Shown: piece after piece, positions 17,104 through 24,662 of the stretch
How positions within the stretch are numbered: position 1 is the first letter of the stretch
How the letters are laid out: each line of letters opens with the position of its first letter
Source of the DNA: JAKACU01 sp021821185
GTDB taxonomy: Bacteria > Bacillota > Bacilli > Alicyclobacillales > SLC66
Assembly: GCA_027343965.1 (NCBI GenBank)
Contig: DAHWJX010000137.1
Coordinates: 1 to 60,428 of the forward strand
Reading direction: 5' to 3'
Length of the DNA stretch: 60,428 nt
The notes under the pieces: generated by a model
Database searches by the model: none
Told to the model about the DNA's origin: nothing
Seen by the model: only the letters and a program-made list of their open reading frames with translations
Translations under genes and position numbers: made by a program

Positions 17104-18636
17104 ATGAGCGCGCAGGATTTTGGCGCAGCCAATGAACAAGATCAAAACCGTTCGGAAGAGACGGGCGATGTAGTTGCTCTTCGTCGGGCTAAGCTTGATG
17201 AATGGCGCAATGCTGGCGTTGATCCTTTCGGCATGAAATTTGACGTAACCCATCACGCAGGAGCGGTGCTTCCTGTTACTCGTGATCTATCCAAGGAAGA
17301 TCTTGAGGCGCAAAATATCTATGTGCATATGGCGGGGCGTCTTATGGCCAAAAGAGTTCATGGCAAAACGGTATTTGGCCATCTGCAAGATGAGACAGGA
17401 ACTATTCAGATCTATGCTAGGCTTGATGCACTAGGTGACGATAACTTCAAGTTATTTCAACTTCTTGATATTGGGGATATCCTAGGCGTTCAGGGGCATA
17501 TCTTTAAAACCAACCGTGGTGAAGTAACTATTCATCTGGACGGATTTACCTTACTTAGCAAATCTCTGCGGCCACTGCCGGAAAAATGGCATGGATTAAA
17601 AGATGTAGAGACTCGATATCGTCGTCGCTATGTGGATCTTATCGTTAACCCTAATGTTCGCGCAACGTTTATATTACGCAGTAAGATTATCCGATCGATG
17701 AGGTATTATTTAGAAGAACAAGGTTTCCTCGAAGTAGAGACACCAACACTGCATACCGTTGCGGGCGGTGCAGCAGCACGTCCATTTTTGACGCATCATA
17801 ATGCACTAGATATGCCCCTTGTGATGCGCATTGCCTTGGAACTGCACCTGAAGCGCTTGATTGTCGGTGGCCTGGAACGCGTTTACGAGATTGGTCGTGT
17901 GTATCGTAATGAGGGGGTGTCGACGAGACACAATCCTGAGTTTACCATGATGGAATTGTATGCGGCGTACATGGATTTTCACGATATGATGAAGCTCACA
18001 GAGAATTTGATTGAACAAATTGCGCTTGATGTTCGGCACACCTCGGAAATTTCCTATGGTGAGAACGCTGTTTCGCTAAAGGCGCCGTGGCGACGAGCGC
18101 ACATGGTTGATATGATCAAAGAAGTTACTGGCGTTGACTTCTTTACCTTAAATACGGTTGAACAAGCTCGTGAAGCTGCCGCGCAACATGGCGTGGTAAT
18201 TCAACCAATGCATGAGTTTGGGCATATCGTAAATGAATTTTTCGAACAAAAAGTGGAGCACACGATTATTGATCCTACGTTCGTGTATGGTCACCCAGTC
18301 GAGATCTCGCCGTTAGCCAAGATGAATAATGATGATCCTCGCTTCACGGATCGTTTTGAATTGTTTATTTTAGGACGTGAATATGCGAACGCCTTTAGTG
18401 AACTAAATGACCCAATTGATCAGCGGGAACGTTTTGAAGCGCAACTTCGCGAACGAGAGCAAGGCAATGATGAAGCGCATGAAATGGATGAGGATTTTCT
18501 CATGGCACTGGAATATGGAATGCCTCCTACGGGTGGGTTAGGTATCGGTGTTGATCGTTTAGTGATGTTATTGACTGATCAGCCTTCTATCCGTGACGTA
18601 TTGTTGTTCCCTTTGCTTCGCCCATCTGTGGATTGA
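17104..18636 (+). CDS. lysS: Lysyl-tRNA synthetase, class II
   Basis: A 510-residue synthetase. An N-terminal OB-fold anticodon-binding domain ('VHMAGRLMAKRVHGKTVFGHL') precedes the class II core: motif 1 around 'FLEVETPTLHTVAGGAAARPF', motif 2 'VYRNEGVSTRHNPEFTMMEL' and motif 3 'GGLGIGVDRLVMLL'. The first about 35 residues are an acidic extension. ATG 17104 follows GAGAGG. It probably shares the greA transcript, being 63 bases downstream. No T-box leader is present. Confidence 0.96.
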   Translation: MSAQDFGAANEQDQNRSEETGDVVALRRAKLDEWRNAGVDPFGMKFDVTHHAGAVLPVTRDLSKEDLEAQNIYVHMAGRLMAKRVHGKTVFGHLQDETGTIQIYARLDALGDDNFKLFQLLDIGDILGVQGHIFKTNRGEVTIHLDGFTLLSKSLRPLPEKWHGLKDVETRYRRRYVDLIVNPNVRATFILRSKIIRSMRYYLEEQGFLEVETPTLHTVAGGAAARPFLTHHNALDMPLVMRIALELHLKRLIVGGLERVYEIGRVYRNEGVSTRHNPEFTMMELYAAYMDFHDMMKLTENLIEQIALDVRHTSEISYGENAVSLKAPWRRAHMVDMIKEVTGVDFFTLNTVEQAREAAAQHGVVIQPMHEFGHIVNEFFEQKVEHTIIDPTFVYGHPVEISPLAKMNNDDPRFTDRFELFILGREYANAFSELNDPIDQRERFEAQLREREQGNDEAHEMDEDFLMALEYGMPPTGGLGIGVDRLVMLLTDQPSIRDVLLFPLLRPSVD

Positions 18637-18644
18637 TCGTCTCT

Positions 18645-18708
18645 GGCCTAGGGACCAAATCATGGTAGAAATTACATCTCCTTTTATCTGTCTGTTTTGG
18701 TCCTAGCC
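18645..18708 (+). repeat. Long-loop inverted repeat after lysS
   Basis: GGCCTAGGGACCAAA (18645-18659) and TTTTGGTCCTAGCC (18695-18708) pair with two single-base bulges around a loop of about 35 bases. It lies nine bases after the lysS stop and just before the tRNA promoter. No T tract follows, so function as a terminator is uncertain. Confidence 0.45.
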
Positions 18709-18709
18709 C

Positions 18710-18738
18710 TTGCGAACAACGTACTTGTTATGTATAAT
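18710..18738 (+). promoter_or_regulatory. Sigma-A promoter for the tRNA cluster
   Basis: TTGCGA (18710-18715) and a perfect TATAAT (18733-18738) are 17 bp apart. The first tRNA begins 12 bases after the -10 box. Confidence 0.75.
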
Positions 18739-18750
18739 AATAAATGTTCT

Positions 18751-18825
18751 GCGGAAGTGGCTCAGGGGTAGAGCATCGCCTTGCCAAGGCGAGGGTCGCG
18801 GGTTCGAATCCCGTATTCCGCTCCA
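18751..18825 (+). tRNA. tRNA-Gly (GCC)
   Basis: 75 nt with encoded CCA. Acceptor GCGGAAG pairs with the TTCCGC side near the 3' end; anticodon stem TCGCC/GGCGA holds loop TTGCCAA (anticodon GCC); the T loop GTTCGAATC is canonical. First gene of a four-tRNA cluster. Confidence 0.96.
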
Positions 18826-18836
18826 TGTTTTTTTAG

Positions 18837-18913
<77 letters not shown>

Positions 18914-18921
18914 AGACATTT

Positions 18922-18998
18922 GTGCCCGTAGCTCAGCTGGATAGAGCGCTTGACTACGAATCAAGAGGTCGGGAGTTCGAATCTCTCCGGGCACACCA
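18922..18998 (+). tRNA. tRNA-Arg (ACG)
   Basis: 77 nt with encoded CCA. GTGCCCG pairs with CGGGCAC; anticodon stem CTTGA/TCAAG holds loop CTACGAA (anticodon ACG, presumably edited to ICG). Third in the cluster. Confidence 0.96.
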
Positions 18999-19015
18999 TG
19001 TTCATTTGTTTTTAT

Positions 19016-19089
19016 GCGGGCGTAGTTCAATGGTAGAACTTCAGCCTTCCAAGCTGATAGCGTGGGTTCGATTCCCATCGCCCGCTCCA
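19016..19089 (+). tRNA. tRNA-Gly (TCC)
   Basis: 74 nt with encoded CCA. GCGGGCG pairs with CGCCCGC; anticodon stem TCAGC/GCTGA holds loop CTTCCAA (anticodon TCC). Last in the cluster; the prophage remnant begins within about 170 bases of its 3' end. Confidence 0.96.
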
Positions 19090-19097
19090 TACACAGT

Positions 19098-19132
19098 AAG
19101 GCTTCTCGGGTTATCCGAGGAGCCTTTTTTTT
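19098..19132 (+). terminator. Rho-independent terminator of the tRNA cluster
   Basis: A 12-pair stem (19098-19109 with 19115-19126, one wobble pair) with a five-base loop is followed by eight T residues. Confidence 0.92.
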
Positions 19133-19173
19133 GATGGTTTGGCTACAACTCAGCTACAAATCTATTTTATGGT

Positions 19174-19203
19174 TATCATTTCGTTGATCTCAACGAAATG
19201 ATA
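19174..19203. repeat. 30-bp near-perfect palindrome beside the prophage remnant
   Basis: Two 14-base arms, TATCATTTCGTTGA (19174-19187) and its exact complement (19190-19203), flank a two-base centre. The symmetry is too tight for a normal terminator loop, and no T tract follows. It lies between the tRNA terminator and the cut phage gene, which suits a protein-binding site or recombination site. Confidence 0.85.
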
Positions 19204-19255
19204 TTCAATCATCTGCCCCCTTGTTTCACATGTGGATTCGCTAGATACACGCTGA

Positions 19256-19330
19256 AAAGCGGAGTCGGACAAAGACCGCGACACCAAACTGGCCAAGATC
19301 ATAGAAATGCTGAGAGGTGGTGACGTATGA
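19256..19330 (+). pseudogene. C-terminal scrap of a phage gene
   Basis: After a TGA at 19253-19255 the frame is open for 24 codons ('KAESDKDRDTKLAKIIEMLR' then GGDV) with no usable start, and its TGA overlaps the next ATG by the ATGA pattern usual in phage operons. The charged helical tail looks like the end of a tail-region protein. It probably marks where the prophage was cut. Confidence 0.5.
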
Positions 19331-19836
19331 GTGAGGTAGCTGAACACGCGCAGACACGAACGCTACATGAAGTGGTGATCACACCGGATCATGTAGAGCG
19401 CACAGAATCGGCGGAGTTTCGGGCAAGTAAAGAGCGGTTGCGTGCAGATGGCCACTATGCGTGCTGGGTATGTGGATCCACGGAAAACTTGCAGGTTCAT
19501 CACTTTGGCATCGAGTGGAGTTTAGCCGGGATCGCTGACTGGAACAAAGTGGCGGCATTTTGTGAGGAGTGGGATCCATACGGATATGGTCGACTGCTTC
19601 GTAATCACCCCATTGACAGCGCAGATGACGTGCGCAACATGCTGGTGCTCTGCCAAGAGCATCACACGGGGGTTGATCATGCGGATGGTGGCAGTGGGAC
19701 AGGAATCCACAGTCTCACATTCCCCGCATGGATCGTGCAGAAGTTGGCACGCACCGGTGCGGATCCGATCCCACAGGTGGGTGAGTCGGTGCAGCAGACG
19801 ATGGATGCTATTCAGAAATCGGAGGTGGTCACATGA
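19327..19836 (+). CDS. Phage HNH-like protein
   Basis: A 169-residue protein with a Cys pair 'CWVCGS', then 'LQVHHFGIEWSLAGI', then 'LVLCQEHHTGVDHADGG'. The order CXXC...HH...CXXHH resembles the zinc-stabilised beta-beta-alpha fold of HNH nucleases or the structural HNH-like proteins found near phage lysis genes. Typical catalytic spacing is not certain, so nuclease activity is unproven. ATG 19327 follows GAGAGGTGG. Its stop overlaps the endolysin start by four bases. Base composition looks somewhat richer in GC than the flanking genes. Confidence 0.6.
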   Translation: MSEVAEHAQTRTLHEVVITPDHVERTESAEFRASKERLRADGHYACWVCGSTENLQVHHFGIEWSLAGIADWNKVAAFCEEWDPYGYGRLLRNHPIDSADDVRNMLVLCQEHHTGVDHADGGSGTGIHSLTFPAWIVQKLARTGADPIPQVGESVQQTMDAIQKSEVVT

Positions 19837-20384
19837 CACCACGAGAGTTTATTGACAAGATTGCACAGTCCGCAACGGACTTTTATCATGATCACAAAAT
19901 CAGTGCAGCGCTGACGATCGCGCAGGGATGCTTTGAGTCCGGCTATGGGAAGTATGCACCAGGCAACAACGTGTTCGGGATTAAGGCCGATGCAAGTTGG
20001 CATGGCGCGACTATCACGGCACCCACACAGGAATACGTCAACGGTGCATACGTGACTGTGCAATCCAAGTTCCGCGCCTATGCAACACTCGGTGACTCTT
20101 TGATCGATCACGGCAATTTTTTGCTAGATAATCCTCGATACGACAATCTCAAAGGTGCGCCTTGGATACGTGCCGTGGTACTAATCCGCCAGGACGGCTA
20201 TGCGACCGATCCGACATACAGCCAAACGCTCAAATCCCTCATACAGCAGTGGGGATTGCAGAAATTCGATACGGTCACGAAATACGCTGTGGAGATCCAG
20301 TCCTTTGCTGATCGAGACGCGGCCGAACGTGTCGCGAAAGCTGTGGCACTTCTTGGCTATCACTCAACACTTAAAAAACTATAG
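19833..20384 (+). CDS. Phage endolysin, glucosaminidase (GH73-type) with short SPOR-like tail
   Basis: A 183-residue peptidoglycan hydrolase. The N-terminal domain has 'ALTIAQGCFESGYGKYAPGN' with the likely catalytic Glu, then 'NVFGIKA', then 'SKFRAYATLGDSLIDHGNFL', all typical of the beta-N-acetylglucosaminidase (FlgJ/GH73) fold. The last about 35 residues ('YAVEIQSFADRDAAERVAKA') resemble one half of a SPOR peptidoglycan-binding repeat. No signal peptide is seen, so export needs the adjacent holin. It overlaps the HNH-like gene by four bases. Confidence 0.85.
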   Translation: MTPREFIDKIAQSATDFYHDHKISAALTIAQGCFESGYGKYAPGNNVFGIKADASWHGATITAPTQEYVNGAYVTVQSKFRAYATLGDSLIDHGNFLLDNPRYDNLKGAPWIRAVVLIRQDGYATDPTYSQTLKSLIQQWGLQKFDTVTKYAVEIQSFADRDAAERVAKAVALLGYHSTLKKL

Positions 20385-20396
20385 GGAGTGATCACG

Positions 20397-20840
20397 ATGA
20401 ACCTACAAACGCAAATCGTGCAAGACGTCATGGGGTTATTATCACTGGTCGTTACTGCTGGGCTGGCCTATTTTACGCCAAAACTGAAAACCTTGATCGA
20501 GCATCACACCAACGCGCAGCAGACCAATGTTGCGAATTCTGTGATCAATGGACTTTCGAACATTGCGACAAGTGTTGTGCAAAGTTTTAACCAAACCATA
20601 GTAGAAAGCGCGAAGAAGTCGGATGGGTGGACGCCGATGTTTGCGCTGCAGGTGAAACAGGATGCAATCAACGCTGTTAAATCGCAAGGCGCGGCGTTGA
20701 TTCAACTCGGTAACGGTGTTCTCGGCGATGTGGACAGTCTGGTCAGCAGCCTGGTTGAGCAGGCCGTTGTGAACAGCAAGCCGAGCGTAGCGGCTCCTGT
20801 GACGACACATCCTACGCAGAGCGTAGAGCGCTTAAAGTAA
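20397..20840 (+). CDS. Phage holin, LLH-type
   Basis: A 147-residue protein with one N-terminal membrane helix ('VMGLLSLVVTAGLAYF') followed by a long helical, Gln/Asn/Ser-rich tail, the layout of phage_holin_6 (LL-H) proteins. It would form membrane lesions that release the endolysin encoded 12 bases upstream. ATG 20397 has GGGAG eight bases upstream; a GTG at 20388 overlaps that site. Presence of lysis genes only, with no capsid, tail or integrase genes, shows a remnant rather than a live prophage. Confidence 0.75.
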   Translation: MNLQTQIVQDVMGLLSLVVTAGLAYFTPKLKTLIEHHTNAQQTNVANSVINGLSNIATSVVQSFNQTIVESAKKSDGWTPMFALQVKQDAINAVKSQGAALIQLGNGVLGDVDSLVSSLVEQAVVNSKPSVAAPVTTHPTQSVERLK

Positions 20841-21191
20841 ATGGCCCTCACTCTCTAACGATGATTTAGTCGGCAGATAAGTCTGTAACGTAAAAAGCCT
20901 TAAATCCATCTACAATTGAAGATTAATCAAATTTATCCCGAACCTTCTGAAACGAAGATTCGGGGGCTTTTCTTTGTTAATGAGTAATCACGTATCTGAA
21001 ATGAACGAGGCATGCAAGCACCCAGCCCCCTGGTTTTCTGTTTGCAGTCAAGGGTCCTGCCTGAAGACCTGTTCATTGTCGGTCCTATCGACTATTCCCT
21101 TCTATAGTGTAATGAGATAAAGCCGTTATAATAGAACTTATCATGGATCGTACCCATGCAGCTGCTTAGCAGGTAAGTAGGGGGACATGAT
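20841..21191. other. 351-base gap between the phage holin and the EamA permease
   Basis: It holds the phage-side terminator (20937-20975) and a TATAAT at 21127-21132 without a convincing -35. Short complementary pieces (TGAAC with GTTCA, AGGCA with TGCCT between 21002 and 21075) suggest a folded leader, but I cannot match it to a known riboswitch. No tRNA-derived att duplicate was seen. Confidence 0.5.
20937..20975 (+). terminator. Rho-independent terminator after the prophage remnant
   Basis: CCCGAACCTTC (20937-20947) pairs with GAAGATTCGGG (20954-20964) with one internal mismatch, followed by a T-rich tail. Confidence 0.8.
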
Positions 21192-22082
21192 TTGAACCGT
21201 ATAAAAGGATTTTCTATGGTCCTGATAGGGGCAGTTCTTTGGGGTGTATCAGGGACGGCCGCTCAGGTGCTTTTTCAAAATGACGCATTCAGTCCGGCTT
21301 GGCTTGTTATGATAAGGATGACATTGGCTGGGTTCTTACTATTGACGGGGTTTTTTTTTCGATCGGGTCCCGTGCCGGTTTTTCGCCTATGGAAGAGTTC
21401 ACGGTCGGTTATCAAGCTTATACTCTTTTCGATTGTCGGCTTGGCTGGTGTTCAATATTCTTATTTCGCAGCTATTTCCTATGGGAATGCCGCTACAGCT
21501 ACGATGCTTCAGTATATGGGACCCATTTTTATTACAGGCTATGTTGTGCTTCAACACCGTCGATTGCCAAGTATATTACAAGGAGTTGCCATCGTTCTAG
21601 CGCTCTTAGGCGCTTTTTTACTTATCACCGATGGAAACTTCCATAGTTTATCAGTTGCCCCACTGTCTGTGTTTTGGGGATTGATTTCCGCCATAACGGT
21701 GGCATTTTATACTTTGTATCCAAAACCATTATTGCAAGAGTACGGATCTGCCATCATCGTCGGGTGGGGAATGCTTATTGGTGGCATCGGTATGTCGTTT
21801 TTTACCCCATTGTGGCACTTTACTGGTCACGGCTCTTTGGAAGCTTGGTCGCTTGTGGGCTTTGTTATTATCTTTGGTACCCTGATCGCATTTTATGTCT
21901 ATATAGCAAGCCTCAACTACATATCTGCATCTGAAGCAAGTCTCCTATCATGTGGTGAACCACTTTCTGCAGCTATCATCGCTGTAGGACTGCTTCATGT
22001 GCAAATGGGATTGCCGGCGATACTTGGCGGGTTGTGTATTGTTGTCACCGTCACGATCATGGCAAATAAGCGTTATGTGTAA
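21192..22082 (+). CDS. EamA/DMT-family permease
   Basis: A 296-residue inner-membrane protein with ten predicted hydrophobic helices in two five-helix repeats, the EamA (drug/metabolite transporter) layout. 'GAVLWGVSGTAAQVLF' at the start of repeat 1 and 'LSCGEPLSAAIIAVGLL' at the end of repeat 2 are family features (the latter resembling the conserved EPv motif). It probably exports an amino acid or similar metabolite. Start is TTG 21192 behind TAGGGGG. The substrate cannot be told from sequence. Confidence 0.88.
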   Translation: MNRIKGFSMVLIGAVLWGVSGTAAQVLFQNDAFSPAWLVMIRMTLAGFLLLTGFFFRSGPVPVFRLWKSSRSVIKLILFSIVGLAGVQYSYFAAISYGNAATATMLQYMGPIFITGYVVLQHRRLPSILQGVAIVLALLGAFLLITDGNFHSLSVAPLSVFWGLISAITVAFYTLYPKPLLQEYGSAIIVGWGMLIGGIGMSFFTPLWHFTGHGSLEAWSLVGFVIIFGTLIAFYVYIASLNYISASEASLLSCGEPLSAAIIAVGLLHVQMGLPAILGGLCIVVTVTIMANKRYV

Positions 22083-22090
22083 ACGTATCA

Positions 22091-22155
22091 TTTACAAAAC
22101 CATTACAAAAACATCATGTGTTCTTCATATCCGGTTTGTAAGATCGAATTGTAAA
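22091..22155. promoter_or_regulatory. Paired TTACAA motifs upstream of the phosphate symporter
   Basis: TTTACAA (22091) and TTACAAA (22103) on the plus strand face TTTGTAA (22135) and TTGTAAA (22149), an inverted arrangement of four related hexamers. The left pair, TTTACA and ATTACA with 11-base periodicity, resembles PhoP boxes (TTAACA-like repeats), which would suit a phosphate transporter. This is a motif reading only. Confidence 0.35.
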
Positions 22156-22217
22156 CATCGATGAAAATTGAATCAATTGAAATGACTTCAAAAGTTAGTC
22201 AACAGGGAGAGAGAATA

Positions 22218-23612
22218 ATGCCGGCGGATTCGGCTATTTTGCGAACGTTTGATGAAAGTGGATTGCAGAAGTTCCATTGGCGCACGATCATGACAACGGG
22301 AATGGGCTTTTTTACCGATGCCTATGACCTATTTATTATCGGTACTGTTACAGCCATCCTTACGCCTATCTGGCATTTATCAACGGGTCAATTGGCGCTT
22401 CTTAACAGCACATCACTTGCTGCCGCTGCATTGGGAGCACTTTTTTTTGGCAAACTCATGGATCGACTTGGCCGTAAAGCCATGTATGGTACGGAAGTTA
22501 TCATGCTTGCCATTGGTGCCATATGCTCCGCTTTTGCGCCATCCTTTGTTTGGCTGATCGTATTTCGTTTCTTTGTCGGGCTTGGTATCGGAGGAGATTA
22601 TCCTACAAGCTCCGTTATTATGAGTGAGTATGCCAATCGTAAAAATCGCGGATTTCTTGTAACGTTAGTGTTTGCCATGCAGGGGCTAGGATTGTTAGCA
22701 GGGCCTTTGATTGCCTCCTTACTTTTATCAACCGGTATGTCTCATGATATTGCATGGCGCGTCATGCTCGGTCTCGGAGCTATCCCAGCTGCATCTGTTA
22801 TTTATTTGAGAAGGACTATGCCGGAAACACCGAGATTTCTTATTACTGTAAAACAGGATGCACAAAAAGCTGCGGAAGTCGTTTCTGGCTTGACAGGTAA
22901 ACATGTGGAATCCGCTTCGGTAGAAGTGGTTACGAAACAAACACTTTGGAGCCGTAAAAATTTGATTCGGCTTCTTGGTACAGCAGGCAGTTGGTTTCTA
23001 ATCGATGTTGCCTTCTATGGCAACGGTGTTTCCTCGCAATTGATTTTGAAGGCTTTGTTGCCTAATGCAGCCCTCGTAACGACCACTTTGGTTGCGACGG
23101 CAATTTTCTTAGTTGCCGCCTTGCCAGGATATTTTGTCGCGGCAGCTTTTATGGATCGAATTGGTCGCAAGGTGATTCAAAGTGTCGGGTTCGGCGTTAT
23201 GGCGTTGGCGTATATCTCGTTATTTTTAGTTCCGACCATTGTAAAATTACCCATTTTGTTTCTAATCATCTATGCAGTGAGTTATTTTTTCATCGAGTTT
23301 GGGCCCAATACCACCACGTTTCTCGTGCCTACTGAAGTCTTTCCAACAAGCCTACGTGGTACCGCACATGGCATATCGGCAGCGGGTGGCAAGATTGGTG
23401 CTTTTCTTGGGGCATTCGTCCTTCCTGGTATCTTAAAGGCATATGGTTTGAGTACGACGATGGGGCTTTTAGCAGGGGTGTCAGCTTTAGGTATCTTACT
23501 GACGCTGTTCACGATTCCGGAGATGAAGCAACGTTCTCTAGAAGAAAATGAAACGGTTTTACCACGAGTAGAAGAGCAAAAGCATACTGTAGCCGCCGTG
23601 AAATATTCGTAA
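22218..23612 (+). CDS. MFS transporter, phosphate:H+ symporter (PHS) family
   Basis: A 464-residue protein with about 12 membrane helices. Motifs match the Pho84/PHS branch closely: 'GMGFFTDAYDLFIIG' in the first helix, 'GLGIGGDYPTSSVIMSEYAN', and 'FGPNTTTFLVPTEVFPTSLR' followed by 'GTAHGISAAGGKIGA'. The likely role is proton-coupled uptake of inorganic phosphate, possibly also arsenate. ATG 22218 has GGGAGAG upstream and gives a normal N-terminus; ATG 22161 would add 19 residues. The broken ArsR-type gene lies 37 bases downstream. Confidence 0.85.
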   Translation: MPADSAILRTFDESGLQKFHWRTIMTTGMGFFTDAYDLFIIGTVTAILTPIWHLSTGQLALLNSTSLAAAALGALFFGKLMDRLGRKAMYGTEVIMLAIGAICSAFAPSFVWLIVFRFFVGLGIGGDYPTSSVIMSEYANRKNRGFLVTLVFAMQGLGLLAGPLIASLLLSTGMSHDIAWRVMLGLGAIPAASVIYLRRTMPETPRFLITVKQDAQKAAEVVSGLTGKHVESASVEVVTKQTLWSRKNLIRLLGTAGSWFLIDVAFYGNGVSSQLILKALLPNAALVTTTLVATAIFLVAALPGYFVAAAFMDRIGRKVIQSVGFGVMALAYISLFLVPTIVKLPILFLIIYAVSYFFIEFGPNTTTFLVPTEVFPTSLRGTAHGISAAGGKIGAFLGAFVLPGILKAYGLSTTMGLLAGVSALGILLTLFTIPEMKQRSLEENETVLPRVEEQKHTVAAVKYS

Positions 23613-23649
23613 TGAATCGACAGTATTTATCGTGACAAGGATGATTCTG

Positions 23650-23973
23650 ATGCAGACATCTACAAACTTTAGCGGTATGGATCAAATGTTATTGGAATGT
23701 CTATCAGCATTATCCGATCGCCAGTGAAGTCGTATTGTCGTTCAGCTGACCAAAGGCGAATGTTGTTCCTGCGAACTCGTCAAGTTGCTCGGCATCCGTC
23801 AGAACACACTCTCTCATCACTTGAAAATTTTGCGTGATCAAGATATTGTTTGGTCACGCAAACGACCTTCTGACCAGCGTTGGATTTATTATCGTTTGAA
23901 CCCCGAAAAACTGCGCTTACTGTCTGGTGTGCTGTCATCTTGGGCGAGGCTTGCTGAAGGTGCCACATACTAG
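23650..23973 (+). pseudogene. ArsR/SmtB-family regulator with an in-frame TGA
   Basis: A 107-codon winged-helix repressor frame interrupted once, at TGA 23725-23727 (codon 26), inside the 'LSDxxR' segment where family members usually have 'PTR'. The rest is well preserved: 'GECCSCELVKLLGIRQNTLS' then 'HHLKILRDQDIV' gives the recognition helix, and CXC within 'CCSCEL' resembles the ArsR metal site. AAGGATG serves as ribosome-binding site. No start after the TGA would restore the first helices. It may have regulated the adjacent phosphate/arsenate transporter. Confidence 0.8.
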
Positions 23974-24027
23974 CACACCTCATTTGCGTGGGATAGCCAT
24001 GCTTGTGTTCGTTTTAGGATCAGATAA

Positions 24028-24537
24028 TTATCTTCTTCGTTTTTGCAATGTTCGATTTGGTCTGCCTTGTCTTTTTAACGTTTGTGTCCATAGTTTGCGT
24101 GAAAAAGTACCAAGAGCAAATGGTAAAGCTAACATGGACGTGATGACGAGTACCCCTAGGACAATCGACACTGGATTGAACAGTTGGGCATCTAGAGCAG
24201 GTTCGTAGGTGATCGTGTCAGCAGTGTGTGATGCGATGTTTACAAATTGACCATCAGCGGAAAACCTTTTTGCACTGGCCGGAATCCTAGATGTTTCATA
24301 ACCATTAAAGAAGAGTAGGTTACCGCTGTTATCCGTGCCATCATATTGCCATGGCGCAATGACAGTTTGGCCAATGGTTGCTTTTGTGACCAAGGGATTG
24401 CCTGTCTCAAAGGGATTTAGGGATAGGATGGTAGTCATGGTGAAAAACCCAATGATCAAAAATCCGATCAATAGTGAGAGCATGGTTGTTCGGCGCCGCT
24501 TTGTGTGTTTGTATTTACTTGTTGTAAATTGTCTCAA
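24028..24537 (-). CDS. Hypothetical protein with two membrane helices
   Basis: A 169-residue protein I do not recognise. It has a basic N-terminus, a hydrophobic helix (about residues 19-40), an outside-facing middle part of about 80 polar residues ('IAPWQYDGTDNSGNLLFFNG'), a second helix ('VSIVLGVLVITSMLALPFAL') and a strongly basic end ('LQKRRR'). The loop resembles a small beta domain such as those in DUF-type membrane proteins. Start TTG 24537 has GGAAGGG some 12 bases upstream; the ATG at 24483 lacks one. It stands alone on the minus strand, divergent from the epimerase gene. Confidence 0.6.
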   Translation of the reverse strand: MRQFTTSKYKHTKRRRTTMLSLLIGFLIIGFFTMTTILSLNPFETGNPLVTKATIGQTVIAPWQYDGTDNSGNLLFFNGYETSRIPASAKRFSADGQFVNIASHTADTITYEPALDAQLFNPVSIVLGVLVITSMLALPFALGTFSRKLWTQTLKRQGRPNRTLQKRRR

Positions 24538-24633
24538 TTTTTGCTCAGTCCCTTCCTGCTATAAAGACTCGTTATTACGAATCTATGAAAGTGATGCGCA
24601 AAAATGTCCATCATCATGATTCTCATGAACATC

Positions 24634-24662
24634 TTGACATGCATTATGTAAGCGATTACATT
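24634..24662 (+). promoter_or_regulatory. Promoter of the sugar epimerase gene with overlapping cre site
   Basis: TTGACA (24634-24639) and TACATT (24657-24662) are 17 bp apart. The sequence TGTAAGCGATTACA at 24647-24660 matches the CcpA cre consensus TGWAANCGNTNWCA at every defined position and covers the spacer and -10 box, a position expected to give repression. Confidence 0.7.

Noticed and set aside
19133..20975. Functional prophage or phage-derived defence island
   Set aside because: No integrase, capsid, tail or defence-type genes are visible, and the first gene is truncated; only a lysis module is left.
21001..21120. 39-codon Cys-rich frame before the EamA gene
   Set aside because: It contains several Cys and looks peptide-like, but no ribosome-binding site precedes it and it lies in the suspected leader region.
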